In this document: piece after piece, positions 45,401 through 56,524 of the stretch
How positions within the stretch are numbered: position 1 is the stretch's first letter
Layout of the letters: each line of letters begins with the position of its first letter
From: Prosopocoilus inquinatus
Taxonomy: Eukaryota; Arthropoda; Insecta; Coleoptera; Lucanidae
Direction: 5' to 3'
Length of the DNA: 64,000 nt
NCBI GenBank assembly: GCA_036172665.1
Contig: CM069877.1
Location: forward strand, 19,679,001-19,743,000
The notes under the pieces: generated by a model
What the model was told of the DNA's origin: nothing
Database searches by the model: none
What the model saw: the letters and a program-made list of their open reading frames with translations, nothing else
Position numbers and translations under genes: made by a program

Positions 45401-48400
45401 CAATGAGGCAATTGATTTTGTTTTGACATATAGCTTTTAATTTCATGCTACTGAAGCATCCAGTTTGGAGTTGTAAGAATCGTAACATACAACCTCAAAA
45501 ATCGTTTAATCTTGGATCTGGCATGCAAAAGGAATCTGGCGTGTATGAATATGAACATCGATGACGTCGAGAGAGCATCCTCCAAGTATACACCTGGGAG
45601 TACAGATAGAGAGGGATTAGAAGATGACTACTCATGTAAGAGAGACTGCCACGAAGACCCACAAAACCTATACGGCCCTGGCCAGGTTAATGCCGAACGT
45701 GGGAGACGCAAAGGTCAAGAGAGAGGAAAGTGTTGGTAGTAGTGGTCCCCATTAACTTACAAACATCTTGGTTCTTCGCGCTCTAACTTTGACGGCCTGG
45801 TTTATATTAGGCTGAATTTCAGTTGAGTTTTTCTGAGTTTTTAATTCCAGGTGTTGATGACTTCAATTGAGTTTTAATGTTTTCTTTCTAGGATTGCGTT
45901 ACGTTCGACCTTAATTCTAATTGAGTTTCGAGTGTTATTTTTTTTATTTTCGGTTTTTAACTCTTGAATTCTAATTTTTGCTCGGGGAGTTGCCTTGCTT
46001 AGCTTGGGTTTTGTCTGGGGTGGGCTTAATTCCGATTGAGTTTTGATTTTCAATTTTTTTTACTTTTCAGTTCGGAGTTAGTTTGAGTTGGCCTTGCCTA
46101 GCTTGGACTTATTTATTCTAATCGAGTTTTTTTAAGCTTTTATGTTTTTTTTTTTTTTTTAGCTAGAATTGAGTTGTATTGTATTGCTTAACTTTGAGTT
46201 TTGTTTGGCCTTGCTTGGGTTAGGCTTACAGTTTTAAGTTTTTACGTTTTAAGCTTTTTCATTTTTCAGTTTTGATTTCTTGTTCAGACTAACTTAGATT
46301 GAGTTGGCCTTGCTTAGCTTGGACTCGACTTTAATCGAGTTTTAACCTTTTTAATTTTTGAGCTTTAAAACTTATTACTTTGCAGTCTTTTGCTCTGACT
46401 GAGTTGAAATCCCTCTGGGTGTACAGTTGTGTCGTTCACGAACGAATCGTTCATATTATTAGTATGAACGATTCAAAAGATTCGTTCTTAAAAAAACGAA
46501 CGAACGAATCCTTGAGTCGGTGACCGATATGAACGACATGAACGAAATAATGGATCGGGTCGTTCGCTGTACATGTCATATCAATTCCCGCCCTACTCAT
46601 TTTGTTCAAACAATAGGCGTGTTCTTTTTTCACAAGTCTCATCTTAACTCAGATAAACGTCATTTCCGTTGGTTTGAACAAGTAAGTTTGAACTATGATT
46701 TCGATCTCCCACCTTGTCACTTGTGCACTATTAGTTGCCAGGTTGAAATACTCATTCAAACTTACTTGTTCACGCGAACGGAAATGACGTTTATCTGAGA
46801 TGAAGTGAGTTTTGCGGTAAAAAGAACACACCTATTAATTACATTTTCTTTTATTTATATCAGAAACACTAAAGTATTTCCAACCAACACTTTTTTTACG
46901 CTCAGATATAATTTCCAAATAATCTGATTGAGATCTGACATAAAATTAAAATTGTTTACCTGAACATTGCAAGTACATATTATTGAAAGCCGTATATCTC
47001 ACAATCTTTTTTGATTAATATACGGTTTATATTATTATTGTAATTTTATTCTTTCTTCAAAAACGTAAAAATATAGAGGATGATTCATATAATATATTTT
47101 AATTTTTAAAATACATGAAAACAAGAGGTGAAAAATGCACAAATCGTTCGAAAGGATTCGTTTGTTCACCAACGAACGAAATGAACGAATCTTTAGTCAA
47201 AAGACTCGTTCGAAACAACTCAATCGTTCGTGAACGACACAACTCTGTTTGGGTGGCCCTGCTAGGAATAACTTAATTGCAATTGAGTTTTAAGTCTTAT
47301 CTTTTTGTCTTTTGAATTTTTATTTATCGCACAGGTTAGACCTAATTGTAATTGAATTAATTTTTCTTTTGATTTTCACGACTCTATAAAATTTTTCATC
47401 TAAATTAACAAAGTTCCCTTGAGGGTCCCGCTTGAGTTTCAAACTGAGTTTTTGAGTTTTATTTCTTTCTTAATTCTGACAAATTATAATTAGAAATTTG
47501 GTGATAATTCTTCAAATACTCATTAACTCTGGATTAATTATAATATTTATTAGTTCAAAGGTTATAGATCAGCATTTACAGAAGGCTCTTCTTCTCTAAT
47601 ATCGTTTTGAAATTTTTTTGGCAGAAATTAAAAAAATTAATCCCCTCACCATGAACTCAGAATTGAAGAGTGAGGCCAGAGGGCGAAAATAAAATGTGAA
47701 GTGTGGAGAATTGTACATCGAAAATCAGAAAACTAAAGCCAAAGAAATTTTTATAAAGTGACTTGGCAACACTGATAGCGCCCCTTCTATATCTCTTTTT
47801 TCTATGTTCTGTAAAATTCTGAATTACGCTTCCGCTGTTGCCATAGTTACCATATTAAATGCTGCAGTTTAATATTGGTTTAATATGAAAATTGTTTTTA
47901 ATCTCTAAGGCCCAGTTTTACAATGATGGTTTAACTTTGAGCCGAAGCTTAAATCATTCACAACAATTGTTGAAATAACCGTTGCTAAGGGTTTAAACCT
48001 CTGCTTAAAGTTGAGCCCCATTTGTAAAACTGGACCTAAACCAGACACAGTGATTTCCACAGTCTTCGGTTTGCTGATTAAAAACAATTTTCATCAGACA
48101 AGAATCAACTTCAAGTTGCAGTTTAAATTTGATCTGAAATCAAATTTCTTAGATGTAGTGATATAAGTTCCTTCAGTGACATCGGTCATGACAGTGGTCA
48201 CAATAAAAATGACGGTCAGGTCATTTTAAAATGACCCTGTGAACGATGCAAGACGATCATTTTAATAAATGACAGTCACATACACGTGCAAGTAGGCGTA
48301 TGTATGTATACTGCTATTGGAAAAATGCTTCACGTAAAATAAAAATATAAGGTCCTTCAGTGCTTATGGCTATATCCTCACAATAAAACAAGAAACAAGT

Positions 48401-49869
48401 TAAATGTAAAACGTGAAGAGGTCCAGTCAAGTTCAGATACAGACACTGATGAAGAAATGAGCAAATGGAGACTGATATTGAAATAATTGAGGAAGATACA
48501 CTTAAAATATTATGTTATTCAAATATGTAATTGATTATTATTATTTTTATTATTTACTAAATAGCCATTTTTACTTTGAAATTTCTTCAATTTTCTTCTT
48601 TTAAGTAAGTATCTGCTCATTCTTCAATTTCTAATGTTCTTGATGTTTATAGTTACTTGTTTATGGATTTTTTTAAATCTGTGATAGATAGCCAACGGAG
48701 TATTAAGTCATCATCTTGACGTCGAATTGTATCTGTAGCACTGAAGGAGTACCTGAAGTGAATAATGACCATTCCCGAGAATTGATTTGAACATCGTTCG
48801 AACCAACGACCTTGCAATCACAATGCTGGTCCTCTTACCACTTACACCATTCTGGCTTTGATAAATTTTAATGATAATGATGTTTAGATAAAAGATTTTA
48901 ATTTCAGTTGTGATTATGCTATTTATTGTACGCCTTATCTGTGAACTGTAAGAATTTATGAAACTGTTTAAAGTGCAGTTTTTCAATTACAGTTCAACTT
49001 TAAGCTCCGTTTTAGTCCCATGGAAACAATTGTCCTGGTGCCTAAGGATATTACCTTTGTTGGTTTGATTTAAATTTCGTTTCGTAAAAATTTGTATTTA
49101 TTTCATTAATATGTGATTGATTATGATGACAAAATGATTGTTATTTACAGTTAAATGTCCAAACTGACGTCACGATTTTAAATGACCACACTTTACATCA
49201 CTACTTAGATATATTATTGTTTTCTTGCATTTCTCTTTGTAGGTTTTATTTATAATATTTTCTATAAGATCAATACGTCGCACAAATAAATGCAATAAAT
49301 GCAACTCAAAGTCATGTTTCCTTTTGCTGATTGCCCCCAAATACCACTCTCTGAAGATAGTAACATAATTACAAGTTTCGAAACAAGAATGGCTGCGAAC
49401 AAGATTGTGGCCAGCGAAAAAATGCTTCCCTTTAAGGTATAATGTTTATCGCACTACTGTAAATGGAAAAGAAGTGATTATAATCCTCGACAGTTCTTAA
49501 TTGATATTTTGAACAAACAGAAACCGTCTATTAGAAAAATAAATGCAAAACCGCGTGACCTTCAAATATTAATGCTCACTGCATATGCAGCACCTTATTC
49601 AACAATCTCAAAAAAATTTTAGAACTACTCATTACCGTGCCTCACGTGTATAAGTAGGTCTTCCGGATTATCCAAATCTCTCTGTAAGGGTACCGGCCGC
49701 ACCGGAGAATTAGATTCCGGAATATCTTTCCTGCGTACGGCAACTTTGATCGTCTTGAGTTCCTGTTTATTGTACCGCTTCGAACTCCCCACGCCATCTT
49801 TAAACCTGAATATACAGACCTTTAAATCACGATTAACGACTTTAATAAGATTTCATACTTGTTATTCAT
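39485..49869 (-). CDS. Arginine/serine-rich nuclear protein, 515 aa
   Basis: Six coding exons on the minus strand: 49859-49869, 49636-49805, 40704-41021, 40450-40648, 39876-40389 and 39485-39820. All have GT-AG junctions and matching phases, total 1548 nt. The N-terminus (MNNKFKDGVGSSKRYNKQEL) leads into a conserved-looking globular or acidic part, including DNPEDLLIHVRHGEGQRPIF. Residues about 200-390 are a dense RS/SP domain (RRRSRSPSPRTRQFRSRSPY). The C-terminus is Pro-rich (LPPPHLAPGPVVPINYGP), then Ser/Thr/Ala-rich. Such composition is typical of splicing and nuclear-speckle proteins. I do not recognise the exact family. Intron 2 is 8.6 kb and holds the mobile elements at 43-49 kb. A hAT element ends 91 bp upstream of the start codon. 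Confidence 0.75.
41022..43540. other. Intron 2 of the RS gene, proximal part
   Basis: No coding frame with support. The short frames present (for example 41703-41903 on minus) have no recognisable domain and no splice context. AT-rich unique-looking sequence. Confidence 0.35.
43541..43625. repeat. 29-bp tandem repeat, three copies
   Basis: gttaaataaaaatcaaatga recurs at 43541, 43570 and 43599. It is within intron 2 of the RS gene. Confidence 0.8.
44280..44804. mobile_element. 525-bp Tc1-like non-autonomous element
   Basis: The terminal repeats cactaccgctcataagtatt and aatacttatgagcggtgtg are inverted and flanked by TA on each side (44278-44279, 44805-44806). That fits Tc1-type ends. No transposase frame. 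Lies in intron 2 of the RS gene. Confidence 0.8.
45780..46421. repeat. Degenerate about 100-bp tandem repeats, left part
   Basis: Diverged units combine ttggccttgcttagcttgg, a variable spacer and taatcgagtttt. Cores are near 45985, 46090, 46200 and 46300. The array continues after the hAT insertion (47256-47470). Confidence 0.5.
46422..47247. mobile_element. Non-autonomous hAT-like element, 826 bp
   Basis: Ends cagttgtgtcgttcacgaac and gttcgtgaacgacacaactctg-type. Flanking 8-mers tctgggtg (46414-46421) and tttgggtg (47248-47255) differ at one base. Subterminal gaacgaatc motifs occur at both ends. It contains a nested MITE (46616-46832). No transposase. Confidence 0.7.
46616..46832. mobile_element. 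217-bp MITE nested in the hAT-like element
   Basis: Ends ggcgtgttcttttttcac and gcggtaaaaagaacacacc, flanked by TA. An inner palindrome (ataaacgtcatttccgt) pairs its halves. Same family as the helicase-intron MITE at 25379-25654. Confidence 0.7.
47256..47470. repeat. Degenerate about 100-bp tandem repeats, right part
   Basis: Continuation of the 45780-46421 array (tggccctgctagg, cttaattgcaattgagtttt) interrupted by the hAT-like insertion. Confidence 0.4.
47907..48039. mobile_element. 133-bp MITE, ggcccagttttacaatg family
   Basis: Ends aaggcccagttttacaatg and catttgtaaaactggacct-type are inverted. The body shares caacaattgttg with the copies at 58651-58909. Probably PIF/Harbinger-like, given the TTA duplications seen in the other copies. 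Confidence 0.65.
48711..48857 (-). ncRNA. tRNA-derived SINE remnant
   Basis: The minus strand from 48857 reads gccagaatggtgtaagtgg, including a box A-like stretch (48838-48849). A box B (ggttcgaac, 48796-48804) follows 33 nt later. This is the split Pol III promoter of a tRNA. The anticodon arm does not pair well, so it is not a functional tRNA. A non-tRNA body follows to about 48711. Lies antisense-free within intron 2 of the RS gene (same strand). Confidence 0.5.
48858..49635. other. Distal part of intron 2 of the RS gene
   Basis: Mostly AT-rich. A plus-strand stretch at about 49310-49620 reads as broken coding sequence (MFPFADCPQIPLSEDSNI, then stops). I cannot assign it. Confidence 0.3.
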
Positions 49870-49960
49870 CTTGTAAAGTTACTTTTCCCTACAACAATAA
49901 CTTCACTTAACAACATCCACCATCTTACTTTTCCTCGCGTGTCAGGTTAGACAACGTCTG

Positions 49961-50970
49961 CAGTGTTGCCAACAGAATAACATGGAAAATCTCAATTTCC
50001 CACTTTAGAAATCACCAGAGATCACCAAATTGAGACAGCGTTAATACGAAAAATCTCCAAACTCTTATACTGAATACAAGAAAGTATTTGTAATCTAAAT
50101 TAAACAATTTATCAGTTAGACAAGTTAAATAGAATTTGTTTGTGACGTCTGGGTACATTGCACAAATGGTGTTTTCCCGTTAGCTATGAATTTTGCGTTT
50201 GAAGCACACTTGGGTTTTAAACGCGTGACCTTCTTTATGGAAAGTCGTCTAACTGGAACGTGCGCTTTGCGTTCTTTTGTGCTTTTGGGCTCGTTTGGGT
50301 GCACAAATTGTGTAACGGGAAAACAGCTAAAGTCGAGCTGTTTAACAATGTTCTTTTAAATGAACAAATTGTTACCGTATGTTACCGTTTGTTACCTCTA
50401 TCGTCAAGATAACGTAATTTCGAGTTACACACTTGCAAAATTCTACTAAACCAATGAGAGAAATGGTCAAGGAATATTTCTGATTATTCAGGAAAAACAT
50501 AAAAACTAAAAGAATGAAACAAATATTTTATAACCTAAAATGATCTTCGTTTACACATAAATTTAGTTAGTGGAAATACATAATATTAAATATTGTAAAC
50601 CTTATTTATAACAAAAGTCAACAATATAATGCGTATTCGGTATCAAATTAATCAGAAAATTAAGTAAAAATCACAATTTTAGTTAAAAGTGTAATGGATA
50701 ACTCCGACACGAGATGTCGCCACTTGAGCTGTAAATGATAACGGTAACATTACCGGTAAGGTAACATTAAACATAAATTATCGGTAATTTAACAACACAA
50801 AAATTACTACTGCATATGTACTCGAACCTTCTTTTCTTTTTTTACTTATTTAAAAGTCGCACAACACTTTAAAATTCACCAGTTTTGAGACACAAATCAT
50901 GTCAAAAAGTCGCAACCACTTGAAGAAAATCATCAGATCTGGTGAAAAAATCACCCAGTTGGCAACACTG
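49961..50970. mobile_element. Non-autonomous hAT element, 1010 bp
   Basis: Starts cagtgttgccaac and ends gttggcaacactg, flanked by identical aacgtctg (49953-49960, 50971-50978). It contains a second copy of the gttacc-rich repeat (50350-50830). No transposase. Its ends match the hAT at 27289-28689. It lies 91 bp upstream of the RS gene start codon, so it may be in or next to the promoter. Confidence 0.85.
50350..50830 (+). repeat. GTTACC-rich dispersed repeat, copy 2
   Basis: Same orientation and order as 29738-30115, inserted in the hAT element at 49961-50970. Confidence 0.65.
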
Positions 50971-50978
50971 AACGTCTG

Positions 50979-51724
50979 GTTTAGAATATAGAACTAACGA
51001 AGTGTATTCTATTTCTTTAGAAAAAGAATGAGAAAATTAATAAAATTTATTTAAATTTAAATAAATCCAGTAGCGTATGAATGGTCCAATACGAAAGATT
51101 GAATTTGTTGAAACAAAAAGTATATTACCAATGATGTTACCGACCTGCGGCCAGCTGAATAGATATGTCATATACGGCGAACTGACATTTTCAATTTCAA
51201 GATGACAGTAATTTTGACACTAGTGTTGAATTTGAGGGCGTCACTTGACACCCGCTTTTTATTTTTTTCAAAAACATTTTTTAGTGCTCTTTGGACTGAT
51301 TCAGCTGGCCGTGTACGGTATATTAGATGTCAAAGCCAATGTTGTACATGTGGAGCAACAAAATGCGTGCCTCGCGCGGCCTGAGGGGAGTTAAAATAAA
51401 AAAGGCGCGTAATTTGAAAATATTTCTGCGTTAACGGTTTAAGAATTGTTCAGGAAATTAAATAATTTAATCCATTGAGCCGCATTCTTGCTCAAGATAC
51501 TAGTGTTAACGACAATTTCAAATTTTCAAAAAGTTCGCGTCATTATTTCACGGGCAAAGCAGCAACCACGACACCTACGAATGGACGCACAGTGTGTGGG
51601 AAATGGACGCAAGCGCACGGAAGTGAAAAAGTATTAACGTCGTTCTGATACACAATTTGTTAATCTGTAATTCTATAAATTACAAACTAAAATAGTAAAG
51701 GAGACTGTGGTTTAAGAGATAATT
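50979..51724. other. Non-coding stretch
   Basis: No supported gene. A short plus-strand frame at 51202-51384 has no recognisable domain. Confidence 0.3.
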
Positions 51725-51905
51725 GAAATTAACCTCCGCCCACAATAATTTTTATATCCGTAGATACGTATTTCGGCAGCTAAGCTACCATCTTCAGTAC
51801 GCTACTAACTTAAAAGCACTAAAAAATGTCTAAAAACAACCTAATCATACTGACAAAATCATAAAAATGTTAAACCTAACAACAATCTAATCATCCTAAA
51901 AGATA
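51725..51905 (-). repeat. Hammerhead-bearing repeat, copy 2
   Basis: Minus-strand relative of 30500-30660 and 58370-58550. It contains the most complete hammerhead-like motif (51759-51801). Confidence 0.6.
51759..51801 (-). ncRNA. Putative minimal hammerhead ribozyme (type I)
   Basis: Minus strand in order: helix I strand CGTA; core CTGAAGA (consensus CUGANGA); helix II GGTAGC-TTA-GCTGCC; core GAA; a tiny helix III ATA-CG-TAT; C at the cleavage position; helix I partner TACG. One extra T sits between the first core and helix II. This layout, with a very short helix III, matches hammerheads known from Penelope-like elements. Activity is untested. Confidence 0.5.
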
Positions 51906-51981
51906 TATGTGTCTAAATGTAAGTAAATATAAATTAATATGTGAAAATCTAAAATAAACTATATATGTTACGTATAAATAG

Positions 51982-52315
51982 TGTTACGTTTCTAGGGTTT
52001 AAAGTTTATTTATTTAAACGAATAAAACACTCGATAAAAACTTAACCGTAATTTAATAAAGCTTAAAAACTAATTTATTTGTAACAATTTATTTTCACAC
52101 TAAAATCTAACTTCGACGATCGCTGTTCGAATTCGACTGACCGGTGAGTCAACCCGGGGCAATTTTATATCATTCGCCGCCGTCTGGAACTCTTTACGCT
52201 GGAAGATTCCAGTCTGTTCGATGTAGGCCCCGGTGGCGTGATGGCCGATGACGCACAACAGCGAACCGACCTCCTGACGCCCTCAGCGTGACGCAGCACT
52301 GAGCGGCTCGCCACA
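51982..52315 (-). repeat. 3' LTR of gypsy C
   Basis: 334 bp, tgtggcgagccg to gaaacgtaaca on the minus strand. Preceded internally by the polypurine tract. Contains a gatataaaat TATA-like box. Confidence 0.92.
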
Positions 52316-53414
52316 CTGCCCCCTTCTTAAAAACGTTTCGTCTCGAAATGTTCCTGGTGATAGTCTTGAAGGAGGATGTCGGAATCTACAAGCTGGCCCA
52401 TTCTTGCAACTTCCCGTCAGGAAGAAGTAGCAGTCTACGGTTTTGCTGTTGCTGACTGTTGCCTGTGGGTGATGGCTGCAGACTAGGACTTCAATTCCCG
52501 TTCTGTGGAAGATGACTTCCAGCATGCTTCGTATTACTCTCCAGTCTAGTCCGTCCAATCCGCAGCCCAATTTGGGGATGGCTAACTTCATCTGATGGTT
52601 CTCTATTAGCTGTCTCCTCAGGCTATATAGGGCTCTCCACATACTTTGATAGTCAGGTTTACCGCTTGATGTCCTCTTAGTGACTAAATAATGCACGTGG
52701 CGCCTCCGATCTGCCGTCGAATCAATGATCTGCAAGCTCTTGCCTACCACGGGATGCTGTCTTCGTAGCTCCTCGATTTGGCCAAATTTCTTCCTAAACA
52801 CCTGAGCGATTCCTTTGAACATTTCTCCGTGGTCACTCCAAACCGTGCCTTGCTTCCTTCGGCGTGATGAGACATGAAGGTTTCGAAGTTCACTTCGGAA
52901 ACTTGCGCCCTTTGTACTGTCCCTTCATCTGCTTCTCCATGGTAAGGGGCTATCCGGTTGAAGTGGATTACTTTGGGTTTGCCATGGGGGATCTTCTTGA
53001 TGCGGTAAACGACGTCGTTGATCCGTTTCATAACTTTGTAAGGACCTTCCCAAGAGGTCTGCAATTTTGGGGAGAGGCCTCGACGTCTTTGGGGGTTATA
53101 AAGCCAGACCAGTGCTCCAGGTTGGTATCCCCCGTGTTGAGCGTTGATGTCATAGTGCTCCTTCATCCGATCGCTGGCCGTCTGTATATTGTGACGCACT
53201 TGGTTGTGGATGTCATCCATTTTCCTGCGTAATTTGCTCACGTAATCTTCGTCGGCAGAGACTTCGCCAGGCTTCACACCAAACTTCAGGTCGCAGGGCA
53301 GTCTCGGCTCTCGCCCGAATACCACTTTCGCGGGAGTCTCCCCTGTTGTCTCATGAACAGATGAGCGGTATGCCATTAGAAACAGGGGGATGTACGTGTC
53401 CCAGTCCCTCTGAT
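52316..53414 (-). pseudogene. Gypsy C Pol C-terminus: IN end, GPY/F, macrodomain remnant, CCCH
   Basis: Starts after the solo LTR with the integrase C-terminal part (MAYRSSVHETTGETPAKVVF), then the GPY/F-like WEGPYKV. A deletion of about 67 nt at about 52822 removes the first macrodomain segment (the part around SLAHCVAEDL in B) and shifts the frame. The rest of the macrodomain is kept, with TKR (Lys) and GCGLDGL (Asp), and so is the CCCH finger at 52375-52432 (CYFFLTGSCKNGPACRFRH). The ADP-ribose-binding N-terminal loop is missing, so the domain is dead in this copy. Confidence 0.85.
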
Positions 53415-54419
53415 TGTAAACAGGCGAAATTTCTAGCATGAATTATTTTCCTTCGAATATCATGTAGCGTATTAACTTTATTTTTTTTTATTTCTGCATA
53501 AAGAAATTTGAGTACCAGAATCAAAATTTTATTAAACTCCAAATGAGCATGCAGTCATAACATCCTTTCTAGATAACGGTTTATTTAGCTGACTGGCATG
53601 AGAAAATCCGCGTGATTGAGCGTGTGAAACGCGGGGGAGTTCTTAAAACAAACCTCCCGGCGAAAAGGAGGAGGAAGGTAATTACTGCTTAAGACAGTCG
53701 TCATTCGGTCCTAAATTAAGTCAGACGTGGTTTTGATCAAAATTGTGAATGTAAATGTAACTTCGGAAAATTAAGAGTTTTGGTGGGTGAAAAGTGAGGT
53801 GGTAGAAGCCCCCGAAAGGAGAGCGAGCCCCTGTCATCAACGTTCCGGAAAATAAAAGAAAGAGGATCTCTATTGCAGCATCTCCCTGCTTAACAGGTAG
53901 GAAAATGATAGTTGTTCAGTGTTAATTCGTACCATTTGGTTTGGAGGAAAATCCTCAAAGTAGTTCCGACATTTTTTTCCCTTTATTCTTTAATTATGAT
54001 TTGTCTTGTTTTTATTTGTAAATTTAAGGTGTCGAATATATTCCTTTTTCATACCTTCAAGGGACTTTTATTTCATTTTGGCGTCGTAATCAATTAATCA
54101 TTTCTTTTTTTAAATTTTTTTATTAAAATTGTATATAAAACTCGTACAGTTCTAGAGTCAAGAACTAACGCTTCCGACTTTAATGCCAAGGGAAAGAGAG
54201 CCCCATTAATTACGTGAGGGTAAAAATTTTAATTGCTTTAATTAATATTATTATATTCTTTATTTTGGGCCCGATGCCCCGTGAGCCATTAATGAATGCA
54301 TCGGTGGTGGCAGCGCAATAATCATTCATAGAAATTTTCTTTAATTTTTTTTTGTATTAAAAATTTAATCCCTCATTTAATATAACTCGGCTCCTTTACC
54401 CAGAAAGGCCGCGCCTACA
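53415..54419. repeat. Solo LTR of an unrelated retrotransposon, 1005 bp
   Basis: Starts tgtaaacaggcg and ends cgcctaca (TG...CA with short inverted ends). It is flanked by the direct duplication tgat (53411-53414, 54420-54423). Removing the LTR and one tgat rejoins the integrase coding frame exactly, so the boundaries are precise. It shares no sequence with the gypsy LTRs here. Family unassigned; a 4-bp duplication fits Ty3/gypsy. No coding frame inside. Confidence 0.85.
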
Positions 54420-54423
54420 TGAT

Positions 54424-56385
54424 GATTGGAAACGACCTTGGACAAATGTCGGTTGATGGTTCTATTGAACCTTTCCACCATTCCGTCCGACTGTGGGTGG
54501 AGTGCAGTTGTTCTAGTTTTTCGTACGCCGAGCAGAGTACACACGTTTTTGAACAAGGCCGATTCAAAGTTCCTTCCTTGGTCTGAATGCAGTTCCATAG
54601 GTGCACCATACCGACTGATCCATTCCCTGACAAGGACTTCCGCAATAGTGACTGCCTCTTGGTTAGGTAGGGCGTAAGCTTCAACCCACTTACTAAAGTA
54701 GTCCATTACCACGACGATGTACTTGTTTCCACCATTCGTTTCTGGAAACGGGCCGGCTACATCGATGGCAACTCTCTCAAAAGGACTTCCAACGTTGTAC
54801 TGCCTCATGGGGGCCTTACCCCGCCTGTGGGGGCCGTTACTGGCTGCGCAGACTGCACACTTTCTGCACCAATCCTTCACGTCTTCCTTGCAGTTCACCC
54901 ATAGTCCTCTTAACTCCCAGATGCCCTCCCGAAGTTCCATCGTGAAGTTCCCTCAGAACTTCTGGCACCCTATTCTTGGGGATTAGTAACTGTGTCTTCT
55001 GTTCCATGCCTTCTGGATTCTCTATGCTTCGTCTCAGAAGACCACGATCCAACACTATGGAGTCCCACTGCGCCCAGTATGATTTTACGGACGGTGCACA
55101 TGGTGCTACCTCTTCCCAGGTAGGCCTCGCGTCCCTGCTTTTCCATTCTAGCACTAATTTCAAATCCGGGTCGTTCTTCTGGTCTCTTCGCAGTTCTTCG
55201 TCTTGCCATTTGTCGTCAACTATGGCTGTCCTCGCAGTCGTGGCTACTTTCTCGTCCAAACGACTACAGTGCTTACAGTCTTCGGCACAGGGTCTTCTCG
55301 ACAAAGCATCGGCATTTCGATGGCTAGTTCCTGCCCGATGCTGAATTTCAAAATCGTACTCCTGAAGTCGTTCGATCCATCGTTCAACTTGCCCTTCTGG
55401 GTTCTTGAAACGGAGAAGCCATTTTAGAGCGGCGTGGTCGGTCCTCAGCAGGAAGCGTCTACCATACAAGTACTTGTAGAAGTGTTCTATCGTTTTTACG
55501 ACGGCTAGCAATTCCCTTCTTGTGACGCAATAGTTTCGTTCCGGCTTTGATAGGACTTTACTGAAGTAGCCGATCACCTTCTCTTGCCCCTCTTGTATCT
55601 GGGAGAGTACGCCACCAATCCCAACGTTGCTAGCATCTGTGTCCACGACGAATTTTCCTTCCGGGAGAGGATAACTCAGAATAGGAGCACTAATCAAGTA
55701 CTGCTTTAGTTGTTCAAAGCCAATTTGACACTGTTGGTCCCATTCAAATGGACTACCTTCTTCAGTGAGTTTTGTCAACGGCTTAGCAATGTCTGCAAAT
55801 CCAGGAACGTAGCGCCGATAGTAAGTGCACAGGCCAAGGAAACTCCTTATTTGGTGTTTATTTCTGGGAGTTGGCCAGTCTTTCACCACCTGAATCTTCA
55901 CAGGGTCCACGGCGATTCCATTTCCATTAACAATGTGCCCCAGGTAATTCACTTCCTTCTGGAACAGGTGACACTTCTTGAGGCTAAGCTTTAGTCCAGC
56001 TCCGCGAAGCCGCTGGAACACTCCTTCCAGGTTCCTTAGGTGGTCGTCGAACGTCTTTCCCACGACAATTATGTCGTCAAGGTACACCATGCACGTTGTC
56101 CAGGACAGAACTTTCAGAACCGTCTCCATTAACCTCTCGAATGTCGCTGGGGCATTACATAATCCGAATGGCATCACTGTGAACTGCCACAGACCCATAC
56201 CAATGGAAAACGCCGTCTTTTCTCGATCTTCGGGCGCCAGCTCCACTTGCCAATATCCACTCTTTAAGTCCAAAGTTGAGAAGATCTTTGAGCCGGCCAA
56301 GGTGTCCAGGGTATCATCAATCCGTGGCAGGGGATAGCTGTCCTTCTTGGTGACATTATTAAGTAACCGGTAGTCTACACATGAC
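54424..56385 (-). pseudogene. pol: Gypsy C Pol: RT, RNase H, integrase core
   Basis: Reading leftward: RT from about 56385 (YLDDIIVVG at about 56070), RNase H (VVDTDASNVGIGG at about 55640), and a spacer to the integrase. The integrase zinc finger is damaged near 54915: after GGHLGVKRTMG the frame shifts through a small deletion and resumes in WVNCKEDVKDWCRKCAVC. The catalytic core is otherwise intact: Asp in AIDVAGPF, Asp in HSDQGRNF, Glu in GMVERFNR with the D-x35-E spacing. It ends at the solo LTR. The N-terminal part of RT is missing. Confidence 0.88.
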
Positions 56386-56524
56386 GTCCATGCGCAAAAT
56401 TGCCTCGTCCTCTATGTCTGCTACCAGTGCACGGTGTTTTATTGGAGTTGAACCAATGGTGATGATAACCTCTACTTCACCGTGGACAATTGCTGATGTT
56501 CCAGTTGCAGTTTTCAGTCTCGAA
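56386..56524 (-). pseudogene. Gypsy C protease fragment
   Basis: About 45 codons of the protease region after the DTG loop (HGEVEVIITIGSTPIKHRAL, then ADIEDEAIL). It is joined out of frame to gag on one side (about 56524) and to RT on the other (about 56386), where a shared cacaca-type motif suggests a microhomology deletion. The catalytic DTG is absent. Confidence 0.8.

Noticed and set aside
45512..45739. 75-codon plus-strand frame
   Set aside because: Compositionally coding-like, but isolated, antisense in an intron, and without recognised homology.
48790..48857. Functional tRNA gene
   Set aside because: Box A and box B are present, but the anticodon and acceptor arms do not pair; called a SINE remnant instead.
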